Source: Vibrio crassostreae
GTDB taxonomy: Bacteria; Pseudomonadota; Gammaproteobacteria; Enterobacterales; Vibrionaceae
Length of the DNA stretch: 64,000 nucleotides
Direction of reading: 5' to 3'
Assembly (NCBI RefSeq): GCF_024347415.1
Contig: NZ_AP025477.1
Location: forward strand, 1,116,001 to 1,180,000
In this document: in pieces, positions 55,493 through 64,000 of the stretch
Numbering within the stretch: position 1 is the stretch's first letter
Layout: every line of letters starts with the position of its first letter
Notes under the pieces: model-generated
Seen by the model: only the letters and a program-made list of their open reading frames with translations
Told to the model about the DNA's origin: nothing
Databases searched by the model: none
Program-made: the position numbers and the translations under genes

Positions 55493-56301
55493 TCAAGGCT
55501 CTCTAATTCATTCATGAAATAAGACCATTGCTTATCACTACTTACCGATGCGATATCCACTAAAAACTTGGCGGATGTCTGCATATTCTTGTTGAGTTGA
55601 GATTCCAAACCGTCAGGGTAATAAGACTCATTGTTCAAAAGCAACTTCATAATAATCGGCTGAGCGATATGTAAGTCACTCTTCTTTTCCATAAGTATCG
55701 TAAGATCTTGGTAGGTATTATTTTGATATTCTCGCCAACTAGCGTTGGTATTTACCCACTCTTGAGACCAAGTATATATAATCTGTTTTTGTTCTTTCGA
55801 TACCGATCCTAGCCATCGCTCTAGTCTCTCTTCTATCCGATTTCGATATCGCTCTCTGGAATCTTCGTCATTCAACGACAATCTTTCTTCGTAATAGTCT
55901 TGCTGCTTTTCTCTAAAGTTTTTTAAGAATTCACTATCTTGCTTAGGGCTAAGTTGCATACTTAACGCGTACACATCGGGTGCAAACTTATTAACGATCG
56001 CACGAATATGATTTTTAATTTGCTCACTTTGGTCGACGATAAAGGCAGAGTTCATATCAGGACGAGTAATACTTTGAATCGCTTCTAATTGCGAAATGTA
56101 CAAGGGGAGTTGAGTTTCTTTATGCCAGGCTTGCAATGAGTCTAGACGGGCTTCTAGCTCAGACTCTTGACTATTGGATAACGAAACAAAGTCTTCGATA
56201 TAACTGACCGCAAACCAACTGATATTGTTATAGGCGAATTTCGTCCCACACCCAGCAAATAGGAAGCACACCAATAACATTAACCAACGACATTTTCTCA
56301 T
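55468..56301 (-). CDS. DUF6279-like lipoprotein, C-terminus replaced by an IS
   Basis: A 277-residue lipoprotein with the lipobox LFAGC (Cys about 19), then a long helical region rich in charged residues (NSQESELEARLDSLQAWHKET, KQDSEFLKNFREKQQDYYEERLS). It resembles the DUF6279 family of unknown function. The IS inserted after ELESLE: the gene now ends with ALLRNYI and the stop at 55468 inside the IS end. Removing the IS and one duplication, the native end would read STLMTLQE with a TAG at 54402. The change affects only the last eight residues, so function may survive. Native transcription stops are cut off. Confidence 0.8.
   Translation of the reverse strand: MRKCRWLMLLVCFLFAGCGTKFAYNNISWFAVSYIEDFVSLSNSQESELEARLDSLQAWHKETQLPLYISQLEAIQSITRPDMNSAFIVDQSEQIKNHIRAIVNKFAPDVYALSMQLSPKQDSEFLKNFREKQQDYYEERLSLNDEDSRERYRNRIEERLERWLGSVSKEQKQIIYTWSQEWVNTNASWREYQNNTYQDLTILMEKKSDLHIAQPIIMKLLLNNESYYPDGLESQLNKNMQTSAKFLVDIASVSSDKQWSYFMNELESLEALLRNYI
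55493..55501. repeat. Target-site duplication, right copy
   Basis: TCAAGGCTC directly after the IS right end, identical to 54430-54438. Confidence 0.85.
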
Positions 56302-56584
56302 TACACCCTCTCACAACCCTTTACTGATCAGCGAACCTGTAAACAGATTTATCAGATTCACCCTTGATCTTATAACATTAGCTATAAAAGCAGCTGATCG
56401 TAAAAACTTTCAGATAAATTGAGACTTCACCTTGCTAAACCGTCTATTTAGGCAAATGATTAAACTAAAAATAATTAACGGCAGTGATGTAACTTGATTT
56501 TTATTACTCATTTGACGCAATACGAACCCTATAAAAGAAACGGGTTAGCGTATTTTCAAATGATTGATATTTGGGAGGCAAGCT

Positions 56585-56758
56585 ATGGCCGCTATTCCTG
56601 AGTACCCAAGCGATTTAGAATATGAGCTTTGTTATTTTGATGATGGTTCAATAACCACAATCACGATATTCGTTCACAATCGACAGGAAGCGATGAATTG
56701 GTATGTTAGCGAAGGAAAACATATCAACGATCTTTATTCGATAAGACCCGATGAATAA
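56585..56758 (+). CDS. Small hypothetical protein, 57 residues
   Basis: A 57-residue protein with a strong GGGAGG ribosome site six bases before the ATG at 56585, which decides this start over an upstream TTG in the same frame. The protein is mixed alpha/beta (YELCYFDDGSITTITIFVHN) and acidic. I do not recognise it. It stands alone between the lipoprotein gene and dbpA. The 283 bp upstream show no other gene. Confidence 0.65.
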   Translation: MAAIPEYPSDLEYELCYFDDGSITTITIFVHNRQEAMNWYVSEGKHINDLYSIRPDE

Positions 56759-56898
56759 TGCTTTGATATAGAGGACTAGATCGACGAACCTAAGAGAAGA
56801 AACTTGAGTAACATTTTGTAGAACACCCTTTACTGCAATGCCATGAATTAGCAATGTCATTAATTAGACATATCACAGCAAAGGGCTTCAGTCTCGAA

Positions 56899-58278
56899 TT
56901 ACTTCAGGATTCGGGCGCGGAATTGACGACCCTTCATTTTACCTGATTCGATCTTGTTCAGTGCTTTCTTAGCTACAGAGCGTTCTACAGCAACGTAAGC
57001 GCGCATTGCGAACAAGTTGATCTTACCTACTGATTTACCATCAATACCACCTTGACCAGTCAATGCACCAAGAATATCACCTGCACGAAGCTTAGCTTTC
57101 TTACCGCCATCAATCTGAATGGTTACCATGTTTGAGTAGTACGGCTTAGCAATGGGTTTTGCTGGAAGCTCAGATGGCACAATCGGCATATCCATGTACT
57201 CATCAATTTGAGCAACACGGTACATCTCTTTCTCACTAAAGAAGCTGATAGCAACGCCCTTGCTTCCTGCACGGCCAGTACGACCAATGCGGTGTACGTG
57301 AACTTCAGGGTCACGAGACAATTCAAAGTTGAATACAGCATCTAGGTTATCAACATCAAGACCACGAGCCGCAACGTCTGTCGCCACTAGAATCGAGATG
57401 GTTTTATTTGAGAACTGAACCAAAGCTTGGTCACGTTCACGCTGTTCCATGTCGCCATGAAGTTCGATAACACTGAAACCACGGTGGCTTAGCTCATCGT
57501 TTACGTTCTGCACTTCTTTCTTAGTGTTACAGAACACAACCGCAGATTCCGGTTGGTGATGAAGTAGCAGCAACTCTAGAGCATCATCACGAGCTTCAGA
57601 ACCTTCTAGCTTGTAGAAGTGTTGCTGGATGCTTGAGTGGTCATGCGTTGACTCAACCTTCACCATTTCTGGGTTGCGCATAATGCGGTCTGCAACAGAT
57701 TTGATCTGTTTAGGGAAAGTTGCACTGAATAGCAGAGTTTGGCGTTCTTTTGGCGCCGCTTCAATCACTGCGTCCAAAGCGTCTTGAAAACCCATCTCTA
57801 GCATGCGATCCGCTTCATCTAACACAAGTGTGTTCAGCTCAGACAGGTCAATACGGCCTTTCTCTAGGTGGTCAAGAATACGACCAGGAGTGCCCACAAG
57901 AATGTGTGCGCCATGCTCTAATGAACCAATCTGTGGGCCCATTGGCATACCGCCACATAGTGTCAGCACTTTAATATTGTGAATACCACGAGCAAGAGTA
58001 CGGATCTCTTTTGCTACTTGGTCTGCAAGCTCACGAGTCGGACATAACACTAAAGACTGAACACGGAAACGCTTAACGCGTAGGTTCTGCAGCACGCCTA
58101 AACCAAAAGCAGCTGTTTTACCTGAACCCGTTTTACCCTGACCGATAACGTCCTTGCCATTTAGGATAGTAGGAAGACTTAACGCTTGGATCGGCGTCAT
58201 TTCAGTATAACCAAGAGAATCTAACGTATTTAGAAGCTCTGGTTTAAGGGCGATTGAAGAGAATTTTGAAGTGCTCAA
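56899..58278 (-). CDS. dbpA: ATP-dependent RNA helicase DbpA
   Basis: A 459-residue DEAD-box helicase with GQGKTGSGKTAAF (motif I), PTRELADQ, VLDEADRMLEMGFQ, FSATFP, VHRIGRTGRAGSKG, and a C-terminal RNA-binding domain (MVTIQIDGGKKAKLRAGDILGALTG...) that in DbpA recognises hairpin 92 of 23S rRNA. It acts in large-subunit assembly. The visible start is a TTG at 58278 with GGA eight bases upstream. The gene ends at 56899 convergent with the small gene at 56585. Confidence 0.92.
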   Translation of the reverse strand: MSTSKFSSIALKPELLNTLDSLGYTEMTPIQALSLPTILNGKDVIGQGKTGSGKTAAFGLGVLQNLRVKRFRVQSLVLCPTRELADQVAKEIRTLARGIHNIKVLTLCGGMPMGPQIGSLEHGAHILVGTPGRILDHLEKGRIDLSELNTLVLDEADRMLEMGFQDALDAVIEAAPKERQTLLFSATFPKQIKSVADRIMRNPEMVKVESTHDHSSIQQHFYKLEGSEARDDALELLLLHHQPESAVVFCNTKKEVQNVNDELSHRGFSVIELHGDMEQRERDQALVQFSNKTISILVATDVAARGLDVDNLDAVFNFELSRDPEVHVHRIGRTGRAGSKGVAISFFSEKEMYRVAQIDEYMDMPIVPSELPAKPIAKPYYSNMVTIQIDGGKKAKLRAGDILGALTGQGGIDGKSVGKINLFAMRAYVAVERSVAKKALNKIESGKMKGRQFRARILK

Positions 58279-58380
58279 TGGAAATATCCAACTGGTGAAA
58301 AACAGAGTGCATTATGAGTGTTTTTGAAAATTATTCCACCTTAATCACAGTTTTGCAGAAATAGGTTAGGCGAACACAAA

Positions 58381-58405
58381 AAAGCCAGCTTTCTTAGCTG
58401 GCTTT
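58381..58405 (-). terminator. ydhF terminator
   Basis: AAAGCCAGCT and AGCTGGCTTT with a five-base loop; on the minus strand a T run follows. Confidence 0.85.
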
Positions 58406-58426
58406 CGCTTCTATATGAATTGCTTT

Positions 58427-59335
58427 CTATGGCACACCGTGACCTTTAGATGCAACCCATACGCGGTACCACTGCTCGCGAGTCAGTTCAATTTTCAGTG
58501 CATCAACAGCTGTCTTAACGCGCTCAATCTTACCAGAGCCAATAATGGCCATTGGGTTAGACGGTAAACGGCGTACCCATGCGTAGATCACTTGATCAAT
58601 GCTGTCGGCACCCACTTCTTTGCGAATCGCTTCGAGTTCATCACGAACGCGAATCGCTTGTGCTGAATCGCCACTAAAGATGCTACCGCCGCCGAGACAA
58701 GACCACGCCATTGGGCGAATGCGGTTCATCTGTAGTTGATCTAAGGTGCCATCATGGGCAACTTCGAAGTTCAGTGGGTTAATTTCAACTTGGTTGGTAA
58801 CTAATGGCTTACCAAGGCGAGATTGAAGCAATTCAAACTGACGCGGTGTGAAGTTAGAAACACCAAAGTGCTTAACTTTACCGACCTTATGTAGCTCTGC
58901 GAACGCTTCAGCTACTTCATCCGCATCCATCAGTACATCTGGACGGTGAATAAGCAATACATCGAGTTCGGCAACACCTAAACGCTCTAGCGAGTTATTT
59001 ACTGATTGGTAAATGTGGTGTGCGCTGGTGTCATAGTGATTGATCTTACGATCAGGAGTGTGGTCACCACATAAGTTGATATCGCACTTGGTGACAATTT
59101 GAATATCATCACGAAGGCTTGGCTCAAGTGCTAATGCTTCACCAAACAACTTTTCACATTGGTAGTTACCGTAGATATCCGCGTGATCAACAGTTGTGAT
59201 GCCAAGATCAATGTGCTGCTTAAGGAAAGTCAGGCGTTGTTTCGGGGTCATGCCCCATTCAGCTGTACGCCAGTATCCTTGCACCAACTCAGAAAGTTCT
59301 GGGCCTTGTGGCGCTGTCGTTACTCTTGCAACCAT
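58427..59335 (-). CDS. ydhF: Aldo/keto reductase, YdhF-type
   Basis: A 302-residue aldo/keto reductase collinear with E. coli YdhF (GYWRTAEWGMTPKQRL at the start, DHADIYGNYQCEKLFGEAL with the catalytic tyrosine near 54, VTKCDINLCG with the lysine near 85, LLIHRPDVLMDADEVAEAF, and AIIGSGKIERV). Its substrate is unknown. AAGGAGA precedes the ATG at 59335. It is upstream of dbpA on the same strand but has its own terminator. Confidence 0.88.
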   Translation of the reverse strand: MVARVTTAPQGPELSELVQGYWRTAEWGMTPKQRLTFLKQHIDLGITTVDHADIYGNYQCEKLFGEALALEPSLRDDIQIVTKCDINLCGDHTPDRKINHYDTSAHHIYQSVNNSLERLGVAELDVLLIHRPDVLMDADEVAEAFAELHKVGKVKHFGVSNFTPRQFELLQSRLGKPLVTNQVEINPLNFEVAHDGTLDQLQMNRIRPMAWSCLGGGSIFSGDSAQAIRVRDELEAIRKEVGADSIDQVIYAWVRRLPSNPMAIIGSGKIERVKTAVDALKIELTREQWYRVWVASKGHGVP

Positions 59336-59552
59336 GGGTTGTCTCCTTTATCAATACTGAACGTATCCTAAGCTCGTTTTACCGAAGGCTCAACGTATAA
59401 CAAATGGCAAAAGTAAACGCTTGCCAAAAATGTGAGAGCCACAGAAAAACGAACACTTAAATGAATAATAACTTGCTGTCTGCCCGTGAACCGTTATTCC
59501 AAACGGCTTGTTCTCTCTAATGAATTACGAAAGCATCTATAAATTTGAGCAA

Positions 59553-60140
59553 TTAAAAGCGATTTAGTTCAACCGTTAAGTTATCACCATCACTCTGTAA
59601 CTGAACCCAAGGAGAAGACGAACTAGCAGATGATGAGTTAGGAACGTTCCATAAACTCACTTGATCAGATGAATGGTGTGGTGCATTAATAAATTCTACG
59701 AGCTGCTTATCTACCTCATCAAAACCAACGCCCTCACGTTTTGCGTGTTCGAGTTGAGCGACGACATCGAACTCATCTTCCCCAATACGGATTGAACTCA
59801 GAGCAAAGCCATCTTGACGAAGGTAAGCCTGAAGCTTGGTATAACTTAAGTTCGAATATGGCAAGCTTAAGCGAACCACTTCAATACTTGATTCACCTAG
59901 CTCCAGTTCAACATAAACATCCAGATCGTAATATTTGGTTTGGTCACTGCACAGCAGAGTACCTTCTACATCACCACAATCCATAAGATCGACATCGTTG
60001 ATATAGTTTTGAGAACTTGGTTGATCTGAACTTGTGTTGAATACCGTTCGCAGCCACCAGCTTTCGGTTGCTTGCGCAGAAAATACAATGGCATTCAAAA
60101 CCAATAAAAAAGGTAGGATTAAGACAGGAAGAGTTCTCAT
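59553..60140 (-). CDS. Hypothetical periplasmic protein, 195 residues
   Basis: A 195-residue protein with a signal peptide (MRTLPVLILPFLLVLNAIVFSAQA) and a mature acidic, mainly beta part (ELELGESSIEVVRLSLPY). Two cysteines (MDCGDVEGTLLCSD) could form a disulfide. I do not recognise the family. Serine-rich SSSASSSS near residue 170 looks like a linker. It is divergent from the M3 peptidase region and has only a weak ribosome site. The 217 bp downstream to ydhF show no gene. Confidence 0.6.
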   Translation of the reverse strand: MRTLPVLILPFLLVLNAIVFSAQATESWWLRTVFNTSSDQPSSQNYINDVDLMDCGDVEGTLLCSDQTKYYDLDVYVELELGESSIEVVRLSLPYSNLSYTKLQAYLRQDGFALSSIRIGEDEFDVVAQLEHAKREGVGFDEVDKQLVEFINAPHHSSDQVSLWNVPNSSSASSSSPWVQLQSDGDNLTVELNRF

Positions 60141-60225
60141 TAATTGTGCTTATTTCGTGCGGCATGAAGCGTTCATTATACGTGACCAATCAACAAACAA
60201 ACGCCTGACCGACAAATTTTAGGCG

Positions 60226-60249
60226 AAAAAAAACGGGCATACATGCCCG
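60226..60249 (-). terminator. Terminator of the gene remnant at 60352-60510
   Basis: CGGGCAT and ATGCCCG form a hairpin; on the minus strand the stem is followed by eight T residues. It has no intact gene upstream on that strand, only the fragment. Confidence 0.75.
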
Positions 60250-60351
60250 CTAGATAAATTCTATCGCCGAATAACGTAATCCGTCACGTTGAGAACCATT
60301 ACGGGACTAACAGTACCATCCCGACGATTCACGTACAACACATCATACTGA

Positions 60352-60510
60352 TTATTTATAGCCACCTTCTATTACAGGCTCTTCAAGTGATAGTCTTACT
60401 TTATTACGTTGAATGGCTTCTGGCGGCAAACTGATGAAGCCGTATTGGTTCAACACGCTTTGATAGCCATGTGACTTACATTCCGTTATATGTAATGTCA
60501 CAAAATACAT
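60352..60510 (-). pseudogene. Gene remnant, C-terminal fragment resembling a PstS-type protein
   Basis: On the minus strand a 53-codon open frame reads in part SHGYQSVLNQYGFISLPPEA and then IQRNKVRLSLEE, with a stop at 60352 and a terminator 100 bp later. Sequence of this kind is usual at the C-terminus of phosphate-binding PstS-type proteins, but a short piece cannot prove the family. An in-frame TGA lies just upstream of its only ATG and no ribosome site is present. It looks like a gene whose 5' part was lost where the M3 peptidase promoter now lies. The remainder of 60141-60562 shows no gene. Confidence 0.5.
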
Positions 60511-60562
60511 CTTGTGAATGTGTCATAATCTTGAAATTACTGGTTAATCTTCAAGGAATGTC

Positions 60563-62410
60563 ATGACTGCAACGAACTATCTCAACCAATTGAATCAAAA
60601 GTATCTTGCGACTCATAAAGCGAAAGAGGACTTCTTTTGGGATACCTATATGGGCATCAGTGACGATCATGATGGTTCAACCCTAGCGCAAACCCAGTGG
60701 ACCGAGTTTTTAAGTTCAGCTGAACAGATTGCGGCAATCGAAGCTCAATTAGGTACCATCGACCAGATTCAAGATCCTCAAGAAAAAGAAAGCACATTAG
60801 CAGGGCTAAATGGTTGGCTAGCTACGTTCAAATCGCACACTATTGAATCTCAACAATCACAAGCGCTAAAAGCAGACCTCATCAAGTTTGAAGCCGAACT
60901 GTTTGAGAAAAAACAAAATCACGTAATGACTTACGTAAATGAAACGGGTGATGAAACAGAAGGTTCGTTGCCCGTTCTCGGCTCAACAGTTCGAACCAAT
61001 AGTAATGAAAAGGTAAGACTTTCTGCACACCAAACATTGCTCGATTTAGAACAGTGGTTGCTGGTGAATGGCTTCATTGAGCTCATCAAAAAGCGTAACC
61101 AATTTGCTCAGTCACTGGGTTATAAAACCTTTTTTGATTACTCAGTCGTTAAAACCGAGCAGATGACAACAGAGCAACTGTTTACGATCCTGGACGACTT
61201 CGACGTACGTACGCGCGATAGCCATCAACAAAGTCTAACGAACTTAGCTAAGCAGAAAGGTGAAAGTGCACTGCAAGCTCATAACTTTACCTACTCTTTT
61301 GCTGGTGACGTTATGAATGACTTAGACCCTTATGTTCCCTTCTCAAAATCACTGAGACGCTGGATAGAATCTTTTGGTCGCCTCAACATCGAATACTCTC
61401 AAGCGACATTGAAATTGGATTTGCTTGATCGTAAAGGAAAGTATCCTAATGGCTTCTGTCATGGGCCAATCCCTTCTTTCTACGACCAAGGCGCTTGGGT
61501 TGCGGCTCAAGTTAACTTCACGAGCAACGCTAAGCCCGATCAAGTAGGCAGTGGTTATGATGGGATTAATACCTTGTTTCACGAAGGTGGACACGCAGCG
61601 CATTTTGCTAATGTAAAAATGAACGCGCCTTGTTTCTCTCAAGAGTTTGCCCCCACCTCGATGGCTTACGCTGAAACTCAATCTATGTTCTGTGACAGCT
61701 TGTTGAACGACGCCGATTGGTTAAAACAGTACGCGCTCAATTCAGAAGGCCAACCTGTGCCAGACGAATTGATTAAAGCGATTATTGATAACAAACAACC
61801 GTTTAGAGCCTATCAAGAGCGCAGTATTCTTGTAGTCCCTTACTTTGAGCGAGCACTGTACGAGCTAGCAGATAAGGATCTAACACCTGAAAAGATCACG
61901 GCACTTGCACGTAGCAGTGAAAAAGCAATTCTTGGATTGGCTTGCAGCCCTCGCCCACTGATGGCGATCCCACATCTATTGTCAGATGAAGCATCTTGTT
62001 CATATCAAGGTTACCTATTGGCTCACATGGCGGTGTATCAAACTCGTGCTTATTTCACCGACAAGTTTGGTTACTTAACGGATAACCCAGAGATCGGGCC
62101 TTTGTTAGCGAAACACTATTGGCATAAAGGCAATAGCGTGAACCATAACGGAACAATAGAAAGCCTTACCGGGGAAGGCTTCAATGCCAAATACCTTGCA
62201 GATGAATGTAATTTATCACCAGAACAAGCTTGGGCGATTGAGGAGCAAAAAATCAAACAACTGTCGACAAGAGAACGTGCGCCAGTCACTGATTTAAATG
62301 CGAAGATATCGATCGTCGATGGAGCAACCGAGTTGGCGAATAATGACAAATCAAACCATAAAATGTGTGATGAGTTTGAGCACTTCATCGTTGGAAAATA
62401 CGGTCGATAG
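60563..62410 (+). CDS. M3-family metallopeptidase (oligoendopeptidase type)
   Basis: A 615-residue zinc peptidase. The zinc motif is H340-E-G-G-H344 in TLFHEGGHAAHF, with the third ligand in the SMAYAETQSM segment about 28 residues later. A large helical N-terminal part surrounds the active site, as in thimet/PepF enzymes. It probably degrades short peptides in the cytoplasm, since no signal peptide is visible. AAGGAATGTC before the ATG at 60563 decides the start. It is followed by a perfect hairpin. Confidence 0.87.
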   Translation: MTATNYLNQLNQKYLATHKAKEDFFWDTYMGISDDHDGSTLAQTQWTEFLSSAEQIAAIEAQLGTIDQIQDPQEKESTLAGLNGWLATFKSHTIESQQSQALKADLIKFEAELFEKKQNHVMTYVNETGDETEGSLPVLGSTVRTNSNEKVRLSAHQTLLDLEQWLLVNGFIELIKKRNQFAQSLGYKTFFDYSVVKTEQMTTEQLFTILDDFDVRTRDSHQQSLTNLAKQKGESALQAHNFTYSFAGDVMNDLDPYVPFSKSLRRWIESFGRLNIEYSQATLKLDLLDRKGKYPNGFCHGPIPSFYDQGAWVAAQVNFTSNAKPDQVGSGYDGINTLFHEGGHAAHFANVKMNAPCFSQEFAPTSMAYAETQSMFCDSLLNDADWLKQYALNSEGQPVPDELIKAIIDNKQPFRAYQERSILVVPYFERALYELADKDLTPEKITALARSSEKAILGLACSPRPLMAIPHLLSDEASCSYQGYLLAHMAVYQTRAYFTDKFGYLTDNPEIGPLLAKHYWHKGNSVNHNGTIESLTGEGFNAKYLADECNLSPEQAWAIEEQKIKQLSTRERAPVTDLNAKISIVDGATELANNDKSNHKMCDEFEHFIVGKYGR

Positions 62411-62435
62411 ATTGAATTTTAATACTAGTGAAAAA

Positions 62436-62470
62436 GGCAAAAATGAGTAGTGACATAACTCATTTTTGCC
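62436..62470 (+). terminator. Terminator after the M3 peptidase gene
   Basis: GGCAAAAATGAGT pairs perfectly with ACTCATTTTTGCC around nine bases. The T run is inside the stem, so efficiency is uncertain. Confidence 0.65.
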
Positions 62471-62626
62471 CCATTACGAGTTACGGGTATAGTTAGGCAT
62501 TTTGCTGGTAGCTGAATTTCCCACAAATAATGCTAATGTGATAACTATTAATTTGGGGGCTCTAGAGAGCGATACTACAATAAAGCGAAGTAAACTGATT
62601 TGTAGATGGAAAGCGGTAGGAACTCA

Positions 62627-63436
62627 ATGACTCGAGATGATTTTTCCAATGAATTAAAAAGGCTTCGTGAAGAGCAAGGCTTGTCACAAGAAGAGCTAGC
62701 AACCTTACTTGCCCATTCCCATCGAGCCTTTGAGGGAGTGAATCAAGTAATGATAAGCAAATGGGAAAGGGGAGAAACCAAAACAAGTTTACTGAGACGT
62801 TTGGGCATTGCCAATTATTTTGCCCAAGTGTATGAGTTTGATGCGAAAGAAGTAGACGTAATTTCACCTTCAGTTAAGTTGAGTGAAATTCCAGTGAATC
62901 AAGATATATCTTATAGTTACGTAATCGACAATGTCGTTAATTACACAGTCAAATCGATTCCTAGCGAGTTATGGACTGATATATTATCGGTTCACTCAAA
63001 GCTCTATTCGCTAGACTTTTTGAAATTTTATAACGCTGACCACCTCTCCGTTGATAACCTCGTCATTCTCTGCTTTTACTGCAAAGGGTTAATGGTGGGT
63101 CATATCGTTTATGATAATCAGACGGATATGCTGCTAAGTGTTGGCTCGATCAGCTTATCGATTAGAAAACAGGTACTTCAATATTTCGCTGATAATATAA
63201 AAAAACCTTCATTCGTTATTCCAGTGCACGACCCCGCGATGGCACAATTTTTATACGATTTATACTTGACGCCTAAGCGTTCTATGTTTGGTTTGTTTCT
63301 TTTTAGGGTTGATCCACTGCCGCTCGTTAATAACCCTTTTTATCAAAATATGTCGGCCGACCGTGATCAGTCATTTAAATACTTTAGCTACTATAGCCAA
63401 AAGATGAAAAAGAAAAGTATCGAGTTCACTGTGTAA
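62627..63436 (+). CDS. XRE-family regulator with uncharacterised C-terminal domain
   Basis: A 269-residue protein. Residues 2-70 form a helix-turn-helix of the XRE type (LKRLREEQGLSQEELATLLAHS, then VNQVMISKWERGETKTS). The loop between helices is lengthened by SHRAFEGVN. The remaining 190 residues are a mixed fold with no family I recognise (SELWTDILSVHSKLYSLDFLKFYN, VILCFYCKGLMVGHIVYDNQ), perhaps a sensing domain with an acyltransferase-like look. TAGGA before the ATG at 62627 decides the start; an ATG at 62606 is in frame but weaker. Targets are unknown. Confidence 0.72.
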   Translation: MTRDDFSNELKRLREEQGLSQEELATLLAHSHRAFEGVNQVMISKWERGETKTSLLRRLGIANYFAQVYEFDAKEVDVISPSVKLSEIPVNQDISYSYVIDNVVNYTVKSIPSELWTDILSVHSKLYSLDFLKFYNADHLSVDNLVILCFYCKGLMVGHIVYDNQTDMLLSVGSISLSIRKQVLQYFADNIKKPSFVIPVHDPAMAQFLYDLYLTPKRSMFGLFLFRVDPLPLVNNPFYQNMSADRDQSFKYFSYYSQKMKKKSIEFTV

Positions 63437-63563
63437 TTTGCCAATTGATCGCGCGATATGCCATTTGTGTTTATTTGACGGATAAACAGTATAGAGCCTG
63501 ATGTTGTTTCCTTGTAAATTGCTCTTCTAGACTCTTTTATTCATTTAGTAACAGGTAATTCCA

Positions 63564-63965
63564 ATGTTCAAAAATCACACCAATCTACTGTTATCTTTAC
63601 CATTATTTTTCTTCCCACTTGCAGCATTTGCCTCTGATTGTTCAGAAAAAGTGGGCTGTGATAAAAAGGCATGTGAAATTCAGCACAAAATGGAGATTGC
63701 AAAAATTAATGGACACACAGAGAAACTTGATGGATTGAGTGATGCGTTAGAGCAAGTAAATATGTTCTGTAGCAATGATGATCTTAAAGATGAGCTAACA
63801 GAAAAAATTGAAGACTCTCAAGATGAAATTCTAGAGTATCGTTCAGACCTTAGTGAGGCCGAAACTTATCAAGAAGAAGATAAAATAGCTAAGTACAAAA
63901 TAAAGATTGAAGAAGAACAGCGTAAAATTGAACATTTTGAAAAGGAATTATCGCTACTTCCATAG
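63564..63965 (+). CDS. DUF1090-family periplasmic protein
   Basis: A 133-residue protein with a signal peptide (SLPLFFFPLAAFAS) and the DUF1090 layout: CSEKVGCDKKACEIQHKMEIAKINGH, which contains three cysteines, then a long helical coiled coil (LTEKIEDSQDEILEYRSDLSEAE). E. coli YqjC belongs to the same family; the function is unknown. It is likely periplasmic. ACAGGTAA is a weak ribosome site. Nothing else follows up to the window end. Confidence 0.82.
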   Translation: MFKNHTNLLLSLPLFFFPLAAFASDCSEKVGCDKKACEIQHKMEIAKINGHTEKLDGLSDALEQVNMFCSNDDLKDELTEKIEDSQDEILEYRSDLSEAETYQEEDKIAKYKIKIEEEQRKIEHFEKELSLLP

Positions 63966-64000
63966 CATTTCTGGTAATGGATATCCGTGTACAACGTAAT

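Overview
The window reads as chromosomal DNA of a marine Vibrio, probably of the Splendidus clade. This is inferred from the vibrioferrin operon, the codon style, and a gene set found in vibrios (dbpA, rhlE, deaD, rnb, pepT, fdxA, bluB). Several of these genes (pvs, an acetate kinase without an adjacent pta, dbpA) lie on the second chromosome in Vibrio species I know, so chromosome 2 is likely, but this is inference. I saw no tRNA, rRNA or CRISPR array.

Layout. 1-5.2 kb: the 3' part of the vibrioferrin siderophore operon (pvsB partial, pvsC, pvsD, pvsE), closed by a hairpin terminator. 5.5-9.8 kb: small secreted or unknown proteins, then an oxidoreductase, a signal-less betaine-binding-type protein and a LysR regulator, tied together by a nearly identical operator-like sequence in front of both target genes. 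9.8-13.8 kb: a BenE-type permease facing an XRE-cupin regulator across two copies of a palindrome, a cysteine-synthase-like enzyme and small proteins. 13.9-27.9 kb: an accessory block made of two modules, each bounded by a copy of the 3' end of ackA plus its terminator. Module A (about 14.0-19.1 kb) holds a peptidase M19 gene broken by two in-frame TAA codons, AraC and LysR regulators, an SDR enzyme and a DoxX-like protein. Module B (about 19.2-27.85 kb) holds an outer-membrane barrel, two Cys-type sulfatases, an anaerobic sulfatase maturase, a small membrane protein, a lone CydA-like protein followed by a CydX-like 29-residue peptide but no cydB, and a LysR regulator. Intact ackA follows at 27.9-29.1 kb.

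29.8-64 kb is mostly housekeeping sequence with ordinary Rho-independent terminators: deaD facing rnb, an AraC regulator, an orphan PstS-like protein, a MaoC hydratase, an RND efflux pump with its adaptor, dCMP deaminase, an MscS channel, a DM13 protein, pepT, tas, an rRNA/tRNA methyltransferase, fdxA, an FAD enzyme, bluB, rhlE, a PPC protein, a DnaQ-type exonuclease, a recent IS5/IS903-type insertion with a 9-bp target duplication that rewrote the end of a lipoprotein gene, dbpA, ydhF, an M3 peptidase, an XRE-type regulator and a DUF1090 protein.

The most unusual parts are the repeated ackA 3' ends, which suggest serial insertion downstream of ackA, and the sulfatase/maturase/lone-CydA module. 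That CydA-like protein keeps the ligands of haem b558 and the quinol-site residues, but the segment that should carry E74, E99 and E107 of E. coli CydA has none of them.
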